Assembly: GCF_010727605.1 (NCBI RefSeq)
Contig: NZ_AP022568.1
Location: forward strand, 2,976,001-3,040,000
Length of the DNA: 64,000 nt
Direction of reading: 5' to 3'
From: Mycobacterium simiae
GTDB taxonomy: Bacteria > Actinomycetota > Actinomycetes > Mycobacteriales > Mycobacteriaceae
Of this stretch, positions 17,444 to 26,648 are shown piece after piece. Each line of letters starts with the position of its first letter. Positions within the stretch are counted from its first letter, which is position 1. The notes beneath the pieces are model-generated. The model had not been told where the DNA came from, did no database searches, and was given only the letters and a program-made list of their open reading frames with translations. The position numbers were made by a program, and so were the translations under genes.

Positions 17444-17794
17444 GTGTCAGGAACACGACCGGCAGCACGCCGAACCAACATTGCGGCAGCACAGGGGGTA
17501 CTGCACAGTGTGGATGCTGAAGAACGCATTGCCTGGGTGTCCAAAGCGCTGTGTAGGACCACTGATCCCGACGAACTCTTCGTCCGCGGCGCCGCCCAAC
17601 GTAAGGCCGCCGTTATTTGCCGGCACTGCCCGGTAATGCAGGAGTGTGGGGCGGACGCGTTGGACAACAAGGTCGAGTTCGGCGTCTGGGGCGGCATGAC
17701 CGAGCGGCAGCGCCGGGCCTTGCTCAAGCAGCATCCCGAGGTCGTTTCCTGGTCCGATTTCTTCGACAAGCGCCGGAACCGCGGCGTCAGCTGA
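17444..17794 (+). CDS. whiB4: Iron-sulfur redox regulator WhiB4
   Basis: 116 residues from GTG. Four iron-sulfur cysteines are seen as WVSKALCR, then ICRHCPVMQECG (C-x2-C-x5-C), followed by the Wbl signature VEFGVWGGMTERQRR and a basic C-terminal tail for DNA contact. WhiB4 is an oxygen- and nitric-oxide-responsive regulator whose apo form condenses DNA and controls antioxidant genes in M. tuberculosis. Position beside ponA2 and the ArsA-like ATPases is conserved. Confidence 0.96.
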   Translation: MSGTRPAARRTNIAAAQGVLHSVDAEERIAWVSKALCRTTDPDELFVRGAAQRKAAVICRHCPVMQECGADALDNKVEFGVWGGMTERQRRALLKQHPEVVSWSDFFDKRRNRGVS

Positions 17795-18076
17795 CGGGCA
17801 TCCCGCCCACTCTCCGGGCTTCGTGACGCACTGATAGGCCCAACCTCGGTATTACGTTTTCGTTACAGCATCCGCCTTGTTGAGTGCGTGTCGATCAGCT
17901 CCGCAAATACGAAGTACGTTGTGCGCGTGCATAATTCAGGCTCATAACTTGGCTTGTGTCCAATACCGCACACTTCGCAACGGCCAGCAACCCGCCGTCA
18001 CGAATTGCTAATGCCGTTTTGGCGCCCGCTCAGCGATCCGGTGAGCGGCTCCGGTTGACGCCGACGTAAAAGCAGG

Positions 18077-19219
18077 TCAGCGGGCCGCATCGGCCCCCAC
18101 GGCGGTGATCTGATCGGCCAGCGCCCGCAGGGCTTCCAGATCGGACACGTCGAACGGCAGCGACGGAACACCCACCACGGGCACGTGCGGATTGGCGCCG
18201 GTGAAACGCGACAGCAGCCGGATCTCGCGCTTGGCCGTCTGGCCCCGATCGGCGTGGATCTGCAGCACCGCGGTGGTCAGGGTCGCGTTGGCGTCGTCCA
18301 CGGACTTCAGCGACTCGATGCCGTCGATGGCCCGCTCCACCGGCAGCGAGCACAACAGCGGATGCGTGCGGTTCAAGATGAGGCCTGCCAGCGGCATGCT
18401 CTCCTGCGACAGCCGGTCGACGAAAAACGAGGCCTCGCGCAGCGCGTCGGGCTCGGCCGCCGACACCACGACGAACTGGGTACCGCGTCGCTTGAGCAAC
18501 GCGTAGGTACGGTCCGCCTTCTCGCGGAAACCGCCGAACGTGGCATCCAGCGACTGCACAAACGCTGCCGCGTCGGCCAACATCTGCGACCCGAGGATCG
18601 TCGACATCGCTTTCATCGCCAAACCCATTGCGCCGGTGACCAATCGGCCGATACCACGGCCGGGCGCCAGCAACAGCCGCCACAACCGGCTATCCATGAA
18701 ACTGCCCAGCCGCTTCGGTGCATCTAGGAAGTCGAGCGCATTTCGTGACGGGGGAGTGTCCACCACCACCAGGTCCCAGCGATCCTCGCCGAGTAGCTGG
18801 CCGAGCTTCTCCATCGCCATGTACTCCTGCGTACCGGCAAGCGATGTGGCGACCGTCTGGTAGAACTGGTTGTCCAAAATCGCCTGGGCCCGAGCGGTTC
18901 CGGAGTACTGAATCACCATCTCGTCGAACGTGCGGCGCATGTCGAGCATCATCGCGTGCAGCTCGCCGCTGACTTCGGGCGCCAGCGGGACCCGCTGCGG
19001 AGTGTTGCCGAGATCATTGACACCCAGCGCTTGGGCCAGCCGCTTAGCCGGGTCGATGGTCAAAACGCAGACATTGCGCCCATATTCGGCTGCACGTAAT
19101 GCCATGGCCGCAGCTGTGGTGGTCTTGCCTACCCCGCCGGCGCCGCAACACACCACGACCCGATTCGAGCGGTCGGCCAGGATCGAAGCCAGATCAAGAG
19201 CTTTCGGGACCGTACTCAT
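18077..19219 (-). CDS. ArsA/GET3-like ATPase (Rv3680-like)
   Basis: The 380-residue protein has a deviant Walker A motif [20 protein letters not shown] near residue 22, a switch [15 protein letters not shown] and the late strand [17 protein letters not shown]. It belongs to the ArsA/TRC40 group of membrane-associated ATPases. The ATG overlaps the stop of the partner gene (ATGA), so the two probably form a hetero-complex. No arsenite-binding cysteines typical of ArsA are visible, so anion transport is unlikely to be its real role. It converges on whiB4 across a 282-base gap without a gene. Confidence 0.92.
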   Translation of the reverse strand: MSTVPKALDLASILADRSNRVVVCCGAGGVGKTTTAAAMALRAAEYGRNVCVLTIDPAKRLAQALGVNDLGNTPQRVPLAPEVSGELHAMMLDMRRTFDEMVIQYSGTARAQAILDNQFYQTVATSLAGTQEYMAMEKLGQLLGEDRWDLVVVDTPPSRNALDFLDAPKRLGSFMDSRLWRLLLAPGRGIGRLVTGAMGLAMKAMSTILGSQMLADAAAFVQSLDATFGGFREKADRTYALLKRRGTQFVVVSAAEPDALREASFFVDRLSQESMPLAGLILNRTHPLLCSLPVERAIDGIESLKSVDDANATLTTAVLQIHADRGQTAKREIRLLSRFTGANPHVPVVGVPSLPFDVSDLEALRALADQITAVGADAAR

Positions 19220-20241
19220 CGAACTCCCTGCTGTGCAAGCGATTCCGACAATTCGTACAGGCTTCCGAGGTCGATGCCGTCGGAGATGGCCGGCAACTCC
19301 AGCCGCGGCACCTGCAAGGCGTCGAGCTGCTGCGCAGTCTCGGCGCGCGCGCTGATCCGGGTCGCATGCTGGATGGTCTCGGTCAGTAATCCGGCAAAGT
19401 CGTTGTCGCCCAGCTCGATTCCCGCCGCCTTCAAGCCGGCGCGCACGGCGTCCGCGTCGACATCGCCCTCCGCGGCCTTGGCGAGATCGCCGGGTTCGAG
19501 ATAGGCGGGAATGTTGCGGTTGACGATCACGCTGCCGATCGGCAGCTTCATTTCGGCCAGCTCCTCGATGGCCTCCAACGTTTCCTGCACCGGAAGCGCT
19601 TCCAGTAACGTGACCAGGTGGATGGCCGTCTGGTCGGAGTGCAGCAGCCGGACCACCCCCTCGCTTTGCGAATGCACCGGGCCGCCCTTGGCCAGATCCG
19701 AGACCGCCTTGGTCACGTCCAGAAAACGTGCGATCCGCCCGGTCGGCGGGGCGTCGACGACGATTGCGTCGTAAACCGGGGTCCGAGTCCCCTTGTTGAC
19801 GCGCACCACGGTCTCCTTGATCTTGCCGGTGAGCAGCACGTCGCGCAGGCCGGGCGCGATCGTCGTCGCGAACTCGATGGCCCCGATGCGGCGCATCGCC
19901 CGCCCGGCGATCCCGAGGTTGTAGAACATGTCCAGGTATTCCAGGAACGCGGCCTCGATGTCGATCGCGAGTGCGTTGACCTGGCCGCCGCGCTCGGCGG
20001 TGGCGATCTTGAGCTCTTGATAAGGCAACGGCGGGACGTCGAACAGCTGCGCAATCCCTTGGCGGCCCTCGACTTCGACCAATAGCACTTTGCGACCGCC
20101 CGCCGCCAGCGTCAACGCCAGCGCCGCCGCGATCGTCGACTTACCCGTTCCGCCTTTGCCGGTGACGAAGTGCAGGCGGGCTTTCGAGAGGCGTGCGGGC
20201 CAGCCCACGGCAGCGCTGCCGCTAGATGTGGTTGCCACCAC
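19216..20241 (-). CDS. ArsA/GET3-like ATPase partner (Rv3679-like)
   Basis: 341 residues with Walker [21 protein letters not shown] near residue 25 and a [14 protein letters not shown] switch region. The GKGGTGKS loop carries the signature lysine of the MinD/ArsA class. It is the first gene of the pair and starts ATG just before a divergent gene set. Known orthologues in M. tuberculosis form an ATPase pair that dimerises; the cargo is uncertain. Confidence 0.92.
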   Translation of the reverse strand: MVATTSSGSAAVGWPARLSKARLHFVTGKGGTGKSTIAAALALTLAAGGRKVLLVEVEGRQGIAQLFDVPPLPYQELKIATAERGGQVNALAIDIEAAFLEYLDMFYNLGIAGRAMRRIGAIEFATTIAPGLRDVLLTGKIKETVVRVNKGTRTPVYDAIVVDAPPTGRIARFLDVTKAVSDLAKGGPVHSQSEGVVRLLHSDQTAIHLVTLLEALPVQETLEAIEELAEMKLPIGSVIVNRNIPAYLEPGDLAKAAEGDVDADAVRAGLKAAGIELGDNDFAGLLTETIQHATRISARAETAQQLDALQVPRLELPAISDGIDLGSLYELSESLAQQGVR

Positions 20242-20281
20242 AGCATGCTAGCCGCTGGGATTTGGCCGATAAGCTCGCGGC

Positions 20282-20443
20282 ATGACTTCACCCACCACAT
20301 GGGAATACGCGACGGTTCCGCTCCTCACCCACGCCACCAAACAGATCCTCGACCAATGGGGTGCCGATGGCTGGGAGCTGGTCTCGGTGTTGCCGGGGCC
20401 CACCGGTGAGCAGCACGTCGCCTATCTGAAACGCCCCAAGTAA
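20282..20443 (+). CDS. Small DUF4177-like protein (Rv3678A-like)
   Basis: A 53-residue ORF, MTSPTTWEYATVPLLTHA to AYLKRPK. The segment QILDQWGADGWELVSVLPGP is the DUF4177 pattern, a small beta-alpha-beta protein of unknown function. ATG 20282 is 40 bases from the divergent ATPase start and 12 bases separate its stop from the next gene, so it opens the rightward operon with ridA-like and metallo-beta-lactamase-like genes. Confidence 0.85.
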   Translation: MTSPTTWEYATVPLLTHATKQILDQWGADGWELVSVLPGPTGEQHVAYLKRPK

Positions 20444-20455
20444 GGGGGCAGGTAG

Positions 20456-20911
20456 ATGAGTGCGAAGGCTCGCCTCCAGCAGCTCGGCATCGCGCTTCCG
20501 GAGGTGGCCGCGCCGTTGGCCGCGTACGTGCCGGCGGTGCGTAGCGGCAACCTCGTCTACACCGCCGGGCAGCTGCCGTTCGAGGCCGGCAAGTTGACGC
20601 ACACCGGCAAGGTTGGTGCGGACGTCACCCCCGAACAAGGCAAAGCGCTGGCGCGGATCTGCGCGCTCAACGCGTTGGCTGCGGTGGATTCGCTGGTGGG
20701 CCTGGATTCGGTGACCCTGGTCGTGAAAGTCGTCGGCTTCGTCGCCTCCGCCCCCGGATTCCACGGACAACCGGGCGTCATCAACGGCGCATCGAACTTG
20801 CTCGCCGAGGTGTTCGGCGATAGCGGCGCACACGCCCGCTCGGCGGTAGGAGTCGCCGAGCTCCCATTGGATGCGCCGGTAGAGGTCGAGTTGATCGTCG
20901 AGGTCGGTTAA
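20456..20911 (+). CDS. RidA/YjgF-family protein (Rv3678c-like)
   Basis: 151 residues of the chorismate-mutase-like RidA fold, with NLVYTAGQLPFEAGKLTHTG and the C-terminal ARSAVGVAELPLDAPVEVEL. The arginine in HARSAVG matches the position that binds carboxylate ligands. RidA proteins hydrolyse reactive enamine/imine intermediates from PLP enzymes. It resembles the longer YjgF subgroup, so imine deaminase activity is likely but not certain. A GGGGGCAGG ribosome site precedes the ATG. Confidence 0.92.
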   Translation: MSAKARLQQLGIALPEVAAPLAAYVPAVRSGNLVYTAGQLPFEAGKLTHTGKVGADVTPEQGKALARICALNALAAVDSLVGLDSVTLVVKVVGFVASAPGFHGQPGVINGASNLLAEVFGDSGAHARSAVGVAELPLDAPVEVELIVEVG

Positions 20912-20916
20912 CGGCG

Positions 20917-21708
20917 GTGGCCAAGGCAGTCGAGACGCCGACGCATCCCGCCTACGGCCAGCTGCGGGCGGTGACGGACACCGCGTCGGTCCTGCTCGCC
21001 GACAATCCTGGGCTGATGACGTTGGAAGGCACCAACACCTGGGTATTACGGGGGGCGCGCAGCGACGAGTTGGTGATCGTGGACCCCGGGCCGGACGACG
21101 ACGAACACATCGCGCGGGTCGCGGCGCTGGGCCGCATCACCTTGGTGTTGATCAGTCACCGGCATCCCGACCACACTGACGGCATCGACAAGCTGGTCGA
21201 GCTGACGGGGGCCACCGTGCGCTCGGCAGGCAGCGGGTTCCTGCGTGGATTCGGTGGCCATCTGCTCGACGGTGAAGTCATTGACGCCGCCGGCCTGAAG
21301 ATCAAGGTGATGGCTACCCCCGGCCATACCGCCGACTCGCTGAGCTTCCTGCTCGACGACGCGGTGCTGACTGCCGACACGGTGCTGGGTCGCGGCACCA
21401 CCGTCATGGACAAGGAAGACGGCAACCTCAGCGACTACCTGGAATCACTGCAGCGCCTGCGCGGGCTGGGGCGGCGGACCGTGTTACCGGGGCACGGGCC
21501 CGACCTCGGTGACCTGGAAAGCGTCGCCCAGGGATACCTGGTGCACCGGCAGGAGCGGCTGGAGCAGGTGCGCGCCGCGCTGCGGGAGCTCGGTGAGGAT
21601 GCGGACGCCCGGCAGATCGTCGAACACGTCTACACCGACGTCGACGAGAAGCTCTGGGATGCCGCCGAATGGTCAGTACAGGTGCAACTGGATTATCTGC
21701 GCGACTAG
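20917..21708 (+). CDS. Metallo-beta-lactamase-fold hydrolase (Rv3677c-like)
   Basis: 263 residues from GTG, 5 bases after the RidA-like stop. The metal motif is LISHRHPDHTDGIDKL (H-x-H-x-D-H variant), with the further ligands in ATPGHTADSLSF, TADTVLGRGT and LPGHGPDLGD. A C-terminal helical segment (about residues 205-263) matches the LACTB2-like winged-helix extension. Human LACTB2 relatives are endoribonucleases, while others are glyoxalase-II-like; the substrate here is open. Confidence 0.93.
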   Translation: MAKAVETPTHPAYGQLRAVTDTASVLLADNPGLMTLEGTNTWVLRGARSDELVIVDPGPDDDEHIARVAALGRITLVLISHRHPDHTDGIDKLVELTGATVRSAGSGFLRGFGGHLLDGEVIDAAGLKIKVMATPGHTADSLSFLLDDAVLTADTVLGRGTTVMDKEDGNLSDYLESLQRLRGLGRRTVLPGHGPDLGDLESVAQGYLVHRQERLEQVRAALRELGEDADARQIVEHVYTDVDEKLWDAAEWSVQVQLDYLRD

Positions 21709-21826
21709 CGGCCACTACCTGGCACTGCTCTTCCCGGAAAGCGTTGCGCCACAGGCATATCCACAACAACTCGAAGCCGGGACGTTCAGCCGGCCGACGG
21801 AACGCAAGAGCCCGAACAATAAACCG

Positions 21827-22450
21827 TTAGGTGCGCATCGGGGTGTCCGCTGGGCCCCGATCCTTCGCCCGTCTGTGCAGCCACCGGATTACTTCGATGC
21901 TCCCGGCCAACGCCAGCGCCACGACGAACGACACCGCGAACGCCAGCAGCGGTCGGCCCTCGAAGGCGTGCCCGCCGACAAAGCCGATCAGCGTGTTGAC
22001 GGTCGCCCACAACACGGCGCCGGTCGCGTCGTACATCACGAACTGCCGATACGGGAATTCCAGCACGCCACAAGCGATGGTGGTCGCCGTGCGGCCGCCT
22101 GGCAGGAACCTCGCGACGATCACCACGGGGCCGCCGTGTCGCTCCAATTGCCGCTGGGCCCAGTCCAGCCCGCGCTGACCTCGCTCCCCTCGGGTGATCC
22201 AGCGCCGGGCCCACCCCTCGGCCGAGTGGCCGATGCGGTAGGCGATGTTGTCGCCGGCGAATCCGCCGAAAGCACCCATCGCGATCACCCCGGCCAGGAT
22301 CATCGAGTGGTCGGCCGCCAGAATGCCGCCGGTGAGCAGGACCGTTTCGCTCGGCAGCATCGGCAGAATGGCGTCGAGCGTGCACAAGCCGAAGATCAGC
22401 GGGTAGGCCCACCAAGAGTGGCCGAGCGCGTCGAGCAACGAGTCAAACAC
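21827..22450 (-). CDS. DedA-family membrane protein
   Basis: 207 residues with an N-terminal re-entrant region and four to five membrane helices. The family motifs are LPSETVLLTGG, FAGDNIAYRIGHSAE and the signature ARFLPGGRTATTIACGVLEF. DedA proteins are undecaprenyl-phosphate or phospholipid flippase-type transporters needed for envelope homeostasis. It is not found at this place in M. tuberculosis, where Rv3677c is followed by crp. It is 15 bases downstream of the TerC gene, on the same strand. Confidence 0.9.
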   Translation of the reverse strand: MFDSLLDALGHSWWAYPLIFGLCTLDAILPMLPSETVLLTGGILAADHSMILAGVIAMGAFGGFAGDNIAYRIGHSAEGWARRWITRGERGQRGLDWAQRQLERHGGPVVIVARFLPGGRTATTIACGVLEFPYRQFVMYDATGAVLWATVNTLIGFVGGHAFEGRPLLAFAVSFVVALALAGSIEVIRWLHRRAKDRGPADTPMRT

Positions 22451-22465
22451 CGCGCATCACCGCGC

Positions 22466-23692
22466 TCACGAGATGAACCCCTTGCGGGTGAACTGCTCGG
22501 CCTCGCCGCGGTCTACGGCCTGGTCGTGGCTGGCGGCCGCGCGCTCGAGTAAATCGATCAGGGCCGGCTCGCCGCGGACCCGCTGCTGATACTTCTTGCC
22601 GAGCGCCATGATCTGGTCGCGTTCGGCGAGCAGTTTCTTGAAGATGCGCTCGCGTTCCTCGGGGTCGTGGGTGTACTCGGAGTCCAGATAGGCCGTTGCG
22701 TGCCGCCGGGCGTTGGCGATCGCCGTCTCGGCCTTGCCACGCTTGCTGAGCAGCGACGCGACGAGCGTCACCAGCAGCACACCGAGGATCACCACCAGCG
22801 AGAGCGCCGTGCTGATCTCGGCCACTCGCACCGGCTCGCCGTCGTTGACGAAAGGGACGTTGTTCTCGTGCAGGGCATGCAGGATCAGCTTTACCCCGAT
22901 GAAGCCGAGGATGGTCGCGAGCCCATAGGACAGGTAGACCAGCCGGTCCAGCAGCCCGTCGATCAGGAAGTACAGCTGCCGCAGGCCCAGCAGTGAGAAG
23001 GCCGTGGCAGTGAAAACGATGTAGACGTGCTGGGTGAGGCCGAAGATCGCTGGAATCGAGTCGAGCGCGAACAGGATGTCCGTGCCGCCCAGGGCGACCA
23101 CCACCAGCAGCATCGGTGTCATCACACGCTTGCCGGCCACGGTGGTGAACAACTTGTCCCCGTCGTAGTGCTCGGTGGTGCGCATGACCTTCTTCGCCGC
23201 CCGGATCACGAAGTTGTCGGCTTTGCGCGAATCGTCGTCGTCCGGCTTGAGAATGCTCCCGGCGGTGAGCAACAGAACCAATCCGAACAAATAGAAGATC
23301 CAGGCGAAGGCATTGATCAGCGCGGCGCCCACAAAGATGAAGCCGGTGCGGGCACTCAGGGCGAAGACGATCCCAAACAGCAGCACCTTCTGCTGGTCCT
23401 CGCGGGGCACTCGAAAGCTGGTGATGATCATGAGGAAGACGAACAGGTTGTCGACCGACAACGCTTTTTCGGTCACGTATCCGGCGAAGTACTCCGAGCC
23501 GACGTCGCTGCCGGCGAACACAAACACGCCGACCCCGAACAGCACCGCGATTCCGACGTAGAGCGCCGACCAGACGGCGGCTTCCCGTAGTTGCGGGACG
23601 TGCGCCTTACGGACATGGAAGAAGAAGTCGAACGCCAGCAGGCCCGCGATGGCGAGCACGGTCAAAGCCCAAACCCAGGTGGGGACATTCAT
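22466..23692 (-). CDS. TerC/Alx-family integral membrane protein
   Basis: 408 residues with about nine membrane helices. The family's acidic helix motifs are EKALSVDNLFVFLMIITSF and GGTDILFALDSIPAIFGLTQ, followed by a cytosolic tail of about 75 residues rich in charged residues. TerC/Alx proteins export manganese or other divalent metals, partly coupled to protein secretion. It starts ATG 23692. Together with the DedA gene it forms a two-gene insertion next to crp. I looked for a yybP-ykoY manganese riboswitch upstream and did not see a convincing one. Confidence 0.92.
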   Translation of the reverse strand: MNVPTWVWALTVLAIAGLLAFDFFFHVRKAHVPQLREAAVWSALYVGIAVLFGVGVFVFAGSDVGSEYFAGYVTEKALSVDNLFVFLMIITSFRVPREDQQKVLLFGIVFALSARTGFIFVGAALINAFAWIFYLFGLVLLLTAGSILKPDDDDSRKADNFVIRAAKKVMRTTEHYDGDKLFTTVAGKRVMTPMLLVVVALGGTDILFALDSIPAIFGLTQHVYIVFTATAFSLLGLRQLYFLIDGLLDRLVYLSYGLATILGFIGVKLILHALHENNVPFVNDGEPVRVAEISTALSLVVILGVLLVTLVASLLSKRGKAETAIANARRHATAYLDSEYTHDPEERERIFKKLLAERDQIMALGKKYQQRVRGEPALIDLLERAAASHDQAVDRGEAEQFTRKGFIS

Positions 23693-23899
23693 TTGCTACG
23701 TAACCCACCTTCTGTGCAGCTGCCTTCGCGGTCGTCACCTGTCGGTACCCGCTCTGCAGCCACACTAGGCGTGGCTTCGGCAAACTCAGATGTTAGAAGG
23801 GCGGGCGCTTCGGCCTGATTGTCCGGCTCCTCCTCGGCCCGCCGCGCGGGCCGCATCGTCGTCGAACTACCTCGCTCGGGGTCTGAGGCTCGCTCGGTT

Positions 23900-23920
23900 G
23901 CGCCCCCGCTTCGCGGGCGC
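23900..23920 (-). terminator. GC hairpin directly after crp
   Basis: GCGCC at 23900-23904 pairs with GGCGC at 23916-23920, and the inner CGC/GCG arms close a TTC loop. It begins immediately after the crp stop on the minus strand and lacks a U-tract. The remaining 207 bases up to the TerC start hold no gene that I can support. Confidence 0.4.
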
Positions 23921-24595
23921 TTACCTCGCTCGGCGCGCCAGGCGTTCGGAGTCCGAGATCAGCACGCTCTTGCCCTCTAGACGGATCCACCCGCGGTGCG
24001 CGAAGTCGGCCAGCGCCTTATTCACCGTCTCGCGGGAAGCTCCGACCAGCTGGGCGATTTCCTCTTGCGTCAGGTCGTGGGTGACCCGCATCGCGCCACC
24101 CTCCTGGGTGCCGAACCGCTGAGCCAGCTGCAATAGCTGCTTGGCCACCCGGCCCGGCACGTCGGTGAAGATGAGGTCGGCCAGATTGTTGTTCGTGCGG
24201 CGCAGCCGTCGGGCCAGCACCCGCAGCAGTTGCTCCGCGATCTCCGGACGATCTGCAATCCAGGCCCGCAGCGCGTCGCGGTCCATCGACACCGCGCGAA
24301 CCTCGGTGATCGTGGTGGCGCTCGAAGTCCGTGGCCCCGGGTCGAAGATCGACAACTCGCCAAACATGTCCGACGGGCCCATGATCGTCAGCAGGTTCTC
24401 CCGGCCGTCCGGTGACCGCCGGCCGATCTTCACCTTCCCCGAGACGATGATGTAGAGCCGATCGCCCGGTTCACCTTCCGCGAAAACGGTGTGTCCCCGC
24501 GGGAAGTCGACGGGTTGTAACTGCTTGGTCAGTGCGGCGACTGCGCCGGGTTCAACCCCTTGGAAGATTCCTGCCCTTGCCAGGATCTCGTCCAC
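23921..24595 (-). CDS. crp: cAMP receptor protein (Crp/Cmr-family, Rv3676-like)
   Basis: 224 residues, exactly the length of M. tuberculosis CRP. The cyclic-nucleotide pocket ([20 protein letters not shown], then [18 protein letters not shown]) supplies the glutamate, arginine and serine that hold cAMP. A dimer helix follows, then the winged helix with [20 protein letters not shown]. It is a global regulator of metabolism and persistence genes. The Rv3645-type adenylate cyclase in this window could supply its ligand, though mycobacteria have many cyclases. Confidence 0.97.
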   Translation of the reverse strand: MDEILARAGIFQGVEPGAVAALTKQLQPVDFPRGHTVFAEGEPGDRLYIIVSGKVKIGRRSPDGRENLLTIMGPSDMFGELSIFDPGPRTSSATTITEVRAVSMDRDALRAWIADRPEIAEQLLRVLARRLRRTNNNLADLIFTDVPGRVAKQLLQLAQRFGTQEGGAMRVTHDLTQEEIAQLVGASRETVNKALADFAHRGWIRLEGKSVLISDSERLARRAR

Positions 24596-24680
24596 TTTGC
24601 CTCTTCAGCTTTCAACGAAGTGATATAGGTGCCCACCACCTTGCCCGTGACGAGTCTAGAGGTAGGCCAACGTGCCAACG

Positions 24681-25082
24681 CTACACACGATTGACGTGTC
24701 TAGTCGCCCCAAATTCTGGATTAGCGGCCGAATGGGCATGTATCCGCATCGGTAATGCGCGGCCAGATGGGTCGGTGAGGTCCCCGATCGCGAGGGACTC
24801 GGCGCGGTGGCGGCCGATGCGGGGGGTGGGCGGTGTCGGCAGCGCCAACTGCTGGGCTTGTCGCCGATGGAGGTATTCCAGCGCCTCCGGCATCCCTTCC
24901 CTGGCGAGCGTGTGCATGTCCATCGGCTGCGCCTGGTCAAGGAACTCGTCGACGTCGGTCGCGGTGATCGACTCGCGCCCGAGTTCCCTTTCGAGTCGCC
25001 CGAGGCCAAGCGCCGCGAGCATCAGCAGCCCAGGTACGCAGGCCACCAGCAACCACAACACAAGGAGAGTAAACATGCCCAA
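24681..25082 (-). CDS. Single-helix membrane protein (Rv3675-like)
   Basis: 133 residues: an N-terminal hydrophobic helix (FTLLVLWLLVACVPGLLML, about residues 4-26) followed by a charged cytosolic part with ERELGRESITATDVDEFLDQ and a proline-rich middle. No catalytic motif seen. It is divergent from nth and 85 bases upstream of crp on the same strand. Position and architecture match Rv3675 of M. tuberculosis, whose function is unknown. Confidence 0.75.
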   Translation of the reverse strand: MGMFTLLVLWLLVACVPGLLMLAALGLGRLERELGRESITATDVDEFLDQAQPMDMHTLAREGMPEALEYLHRRQAQQLALPTPPTPRIGRHRAESLAIGDLTDPSGRALPMRIHAHSAANPEFGATRHVNRV

Positions 25083-25120
25083 GGTCTCAGCGAGGTTACG
25101 AAATCAGTACTCTGTCGTAG

Positions 25121-25930
25121 GTGACCGTGGCGCGGCCGTCTGGGCGTTCGAAATCGAAACCGGTCGTGTCCGACGCCAAGCCTGATTCGGCACTCGCGCG
25201 CCGCTGGGCCTCCGAAACCCGCGCCGCATTGGTACGGCGCGCTCGTCGAATGAATCGCACTCTGGCGCAAGCCTTTCCGGAGGCGCATTGCGAGCTGGAT
25301 TTCACGACGCCGTTGGAGCTCACGGTGGCCACCATCCTGTCCGCGCAGAGCACCGATAAACGGGTGAATCTGACGACCCCAGCGCTGTTCCGGCGATACA
25401 GGTCGGCCGTGGATTATGCGCAGGCTGACCGCGACGAGCTGGAAAACCTCATCCGCCCCACTGGTTTCTTCCGTAACAAGGCCAGCTCGTTGATCGGCCT
25501 CGGCCAGGCGCTCGTCGAGCGCTTCGACGGCGAGGTGCCCTCAACTATGGAAGAACTGGTGACCCTGCCCGGCGTCGGACGCAAAACCGCCAACGTCATC
25601 CTCGGGAATGCCTTCGACATCCCCGGGATCACCGTGGACACCCATTTCCAGCGGCTGGTGGCGCGCTGGCGGTGGACCGCGGAAAAGGACCCGGTCAAGA
25701 TCGAACACGCCGTCGGCGAGCTGGTCGAACGCCGCGAATGGACCATGCTCAGCCACCGCGTCATCTTTCACGGCCGACGCGTGTGTCACGCCCGCAAGCC
25801 GGCGTGCGGCGTCTGCGTGCTCGCCAAAGACTGCCCGTCGTACGGTCTCGGCCCCACCGAGCCGGCCCTGGCCGCACCCCTGGTACAGGGTCCGGAAGCC
25901 GAACATCTGCTCTCGCTGGTCGGTCTGTAA
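25121..25930 (+). CDS. nth: Endonuclease III (DNA glycosylase/AP lyase)
   Basis: 269 residues from GTG 25121; homology to M. tuberculosis Nth starts only around residue 27, so a GTG about 16 codons later may be the true start. It has [14 protein letters not shown], the helix-hairpin-helix [15 protein letters not shown] with the catalytic lysine, the catalytic aspartate in [10 protein letters not shown], and a [4Fe-4S] cluster [17 protein letters not shown] (C-x6-C-x2-C-x5-C). It removes oxidised pyrimidines from DNA. The gene is divergent from the Rv3675-like gene and followed by the thioredoxin-like gene. Confidence 0.95.
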   Translation: MTVARPSGRSKSKPVVSDAKPDSALARRWASETRAALVRRARRMNRTLAQAFPEAHCELDFTTPLELTVATILSAQSTDKRVNLTTPALFRRYRSAVDYAQADRDELENLIRPTGFFRNKASSLIGLGQALVERFDGEVPSTMEELVTLPGVGRKTANVILGNAFDIPGITVDTHFQRLVARWRWTAEKDPVKIEHAVGELVERREWTMLSHRVIFHGRRVCHARKPACGVCVLAKDCPSYGLGPTEPALAAPLVQGPEAEHLLSLVGL

Positions 25931-25948
25931 CACGGCCTTCGGCCGCCT

Positions 25949-26593
25949 ATGACGACGTTGACCAGACGAACTCGCTGGACCATCGCCGTCTTGGCGGTCG
26001 TCGCGGCGCTGGTCGTCGCGCTGGTCGCACGACTGCGTGACGACGTGCCGCCCTTCTCGGCGCCCGCGCCCTCACCCAATCGCGAACACCGGGATGCCGA
26101 CACACCGGCTGCGTTGGCCGGCCCCCGGCAGCGGGCCGGCCTGCCGCCTTGCCCGGCGCCCGGTACCGGTCCCGGCCCGGCAGCACTGAGCGGTGTGCGG
26201 GTCGAATGCGCGGCCGACGGATCCACCGTCGATGTCGCCCGTGCGTTGGCCGGCCGGCGGGTGGTACTCAACCTGTGGGCGTACTGGTGCGCGCCGTGTG
26301 CCGCCGAACTGCCCGCGATGGCCGAATATCAGCGGCGGGTCGGGGCCGACGTCATGGTGGTGACCGTGCATCAGGACGAGAACGAAGCCGCCGCGTTGGC
26401 GCGGCTGGCGGAGCTGGGCGTTCGGCTGCCGACCCTGCAAGACGGGCGGCGGCTGATCGCCGTGGCGCTCAAGGTTGCAAATGTGGTGCCCGCGACGGTG
26501 GTGCTGCGACCGGACGGTAGCGTTGCGCAAACGCTGCTGCGGGACTTCGCGAGTGCCGACGAGATCGCGGCCGCGGTCGGAAGCGACGCATGA
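25949..26593 (+). CDS. Membrane-anchored thioredoxin-like protein (Rv3673c-like)
   Basis: 214 residues: an N-terminal anchor (IAVLAVVAALVVALVARL), a proline-rich spacer to about residue 75, then a thioredoxin fold with active site WAYWCAPCAAELPAMAEY and the cis-proline region VANVVPATVVLRPDG. It resembles TlpA/ResA/CcdX-type extracytoplasmic thiol oxidoreductases that reduce disulfides on client proteins. Followed by the CoA pyrophosphatase and marP genes, as in M. tuberculosis. Confidence 0.92.
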   Translation: MTTLTRRTRWTIAVLAVVAALVVALVARLRDDVPPFSAPAPSPNREHRDADTPAALAGPRQRAGLPPCPAPGTGPGPAALSGVRVECAADGSTVDVARALAGRRVVLNLWAYWCAPCAAELPAMAEYQRRVGADVMVVTVHQDENEAAALARLAELGVRLPTLQDGRRLIAVALKVANVVPATVVLRPDGSVAQTLLRDFASADEIAAAVGSDA

Positions 26594-26648
26594 CCAAGCT
26601 CCACCGCTCTAAACAGCCTGGGCAGGTGGACCCGACGAGGAGGCGCCG

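Noticed and set aside
23693..23800. yybP-ykoY manganese riboswitch upstream of the TerC gene
   Set aside because: TerC genes often have one, but the conserved core of the riboswitch could not be found by eye here.
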